Source: Clostridiaceae bacterium
GTDB taxonomy: Bacteria; Bacillota; Clostridia; Lutisporales; Lutisporaceae
DNA length: 5,800 nucleotides
Direction: 5' to 3'
Assembly (NCBI GenBank): GCA_028697435.1
Contig: JAQVFD010000147.1
Location: forward strand, 1 to 5,800
Position 1 is the stretch's first letter. Each line of letters opens with the position of its first letter. Made by a program: the position numbers and the translations under genes. The notes beneath the pieces are model-generated. The model was not told the DNA's origin and did not search any database. It saw only the letters and a list, made by a program, of their open reading frames with translations. Below are positions 5,517-5,800 of this stretch, in pieces.

Positions 5517-5800
5517 AGAATTTTTTATTCAATACCGGTTATTTTATTAAAGAAACGAAGACAATAATACGTATGAACCTGTTGTCTCATATACTATCTT
5601 TTCTTAGCATAGGATTAATCTTTTTCATCCTATCCATGATGATTTCCGGCTGGTGGATTAGCAATCAGATTGTTCTTGCAATACAGGGGGAAGCTGAAAT
5701 CAGTGTCTATTTCAGCGAGGGTACAGAAGACGATGCTGTTGCACTGACTGAAGGGATCAGAAGTATTGAGGGCGTAAGCGAAGCGAAATTGATTAATGAA
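5513..5800 (+). CDS. ftsX: FtsX-type permease, N-terminal part (cut by window edge)
   Basis: The 96 visible residues run to the right edge without a stop. The ATG overlaps the ftsE stop as ATGA, and GGGGGTG inside ftsE lies 5 bases upstream. The layout matches FtsX: a short cytoplasmic N-terminus (FLFNTGYFIKETKTIIRMN), a first transmembrane helix at about 25-49 (ILSFLSIGLIFFILSMM), then the start of the extracellular domain (AEISVYFSEGTEDDAVALTEG, followed by an IEGV element). In FtsX this domain, with the VYF/VYL strand and the GV turn, binds the coiled-coil hydrolase or activator. The remaining three helices and the rest of the extracellular domain would lie beyond the window. Confidence 0.92.
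   Translation, partial: MKNFLFNTGYFIKETKTIIRMNLLSHILSFLSIGLIFFILSMMISGWWISNQIVLAIQGEAEISVYFSEGTEDDAVALTEGIRSIEGVSEAKLINE

Overview
The window looks like chromosome from a low-GC, Gram-positive anaerobe of the Clostridia type. The evidence is strong AAGGAGG ribosome binding sites, TTG/GTG/ATG starts in AT-rich DNA, a lipoprotein signal, a clostridial-style PAS-GGDEF-HD-GYP hybrid, and an ftsE-ftsX pair preceded by a secreted coiled-coil protein. The genus cannot be fixed from the sequence.

Left part (1-1848): two genes read leftward and encode exported proteins. The first, running off the left edge, is a secreted protein made of about 105-residue tandem beta-rich repeats. Upstream of it, with its own hairpin terminator, is a small lipoprotein with a Thr/Pro linker and a C-terminal part that looks like beta-helix rungs. 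Their intergenic gap carries a plausible leftward extended -10 promoter. It also carries a good rightward sigma-A-like promoter with no obvious gene, a candidate antisense transcript.

Middle (1849-3635): a divergent gene reads rightward and encodes a membrane-anchored PAS-GGDEF-HD-GYP protein, which on family knowledge could both make and degrade cyclic di-GMP. Its start is ambiguous (TTG 1849 or GTG 1888; GTG is preferred on its ribosome binding site). It is followed by two short heptanucleotide-repeat arrays in opposite orientation and a perfect 15-bp-stem terminator.

Right part (3636-5800): an operon-like set reads rightward. It encodes a secreted coiled-coil protein resembling the FtsX-contacting part of CwlO/PcsB/EnvC but without any recognisable hydrolase domain, then an FtsE-type ATPase 14 bases later, then FtsX overlapping ftsE by ATGA and cut by the right edge. 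The expected logic is that cytoplasmic FtsE ATP hydrolysis drives FtsX, which moves an extracellular coiled-coil partner controlling cell-wall hydrolysis. Two things depart from the standard picture: the partner has a non-catalytic C-terminal domain, and the FtsE signature motif reads MSWGE instead of LSGGE. This may therefore be a specialised or paralogous FtsEX module, and it is the most interesting part of the window.
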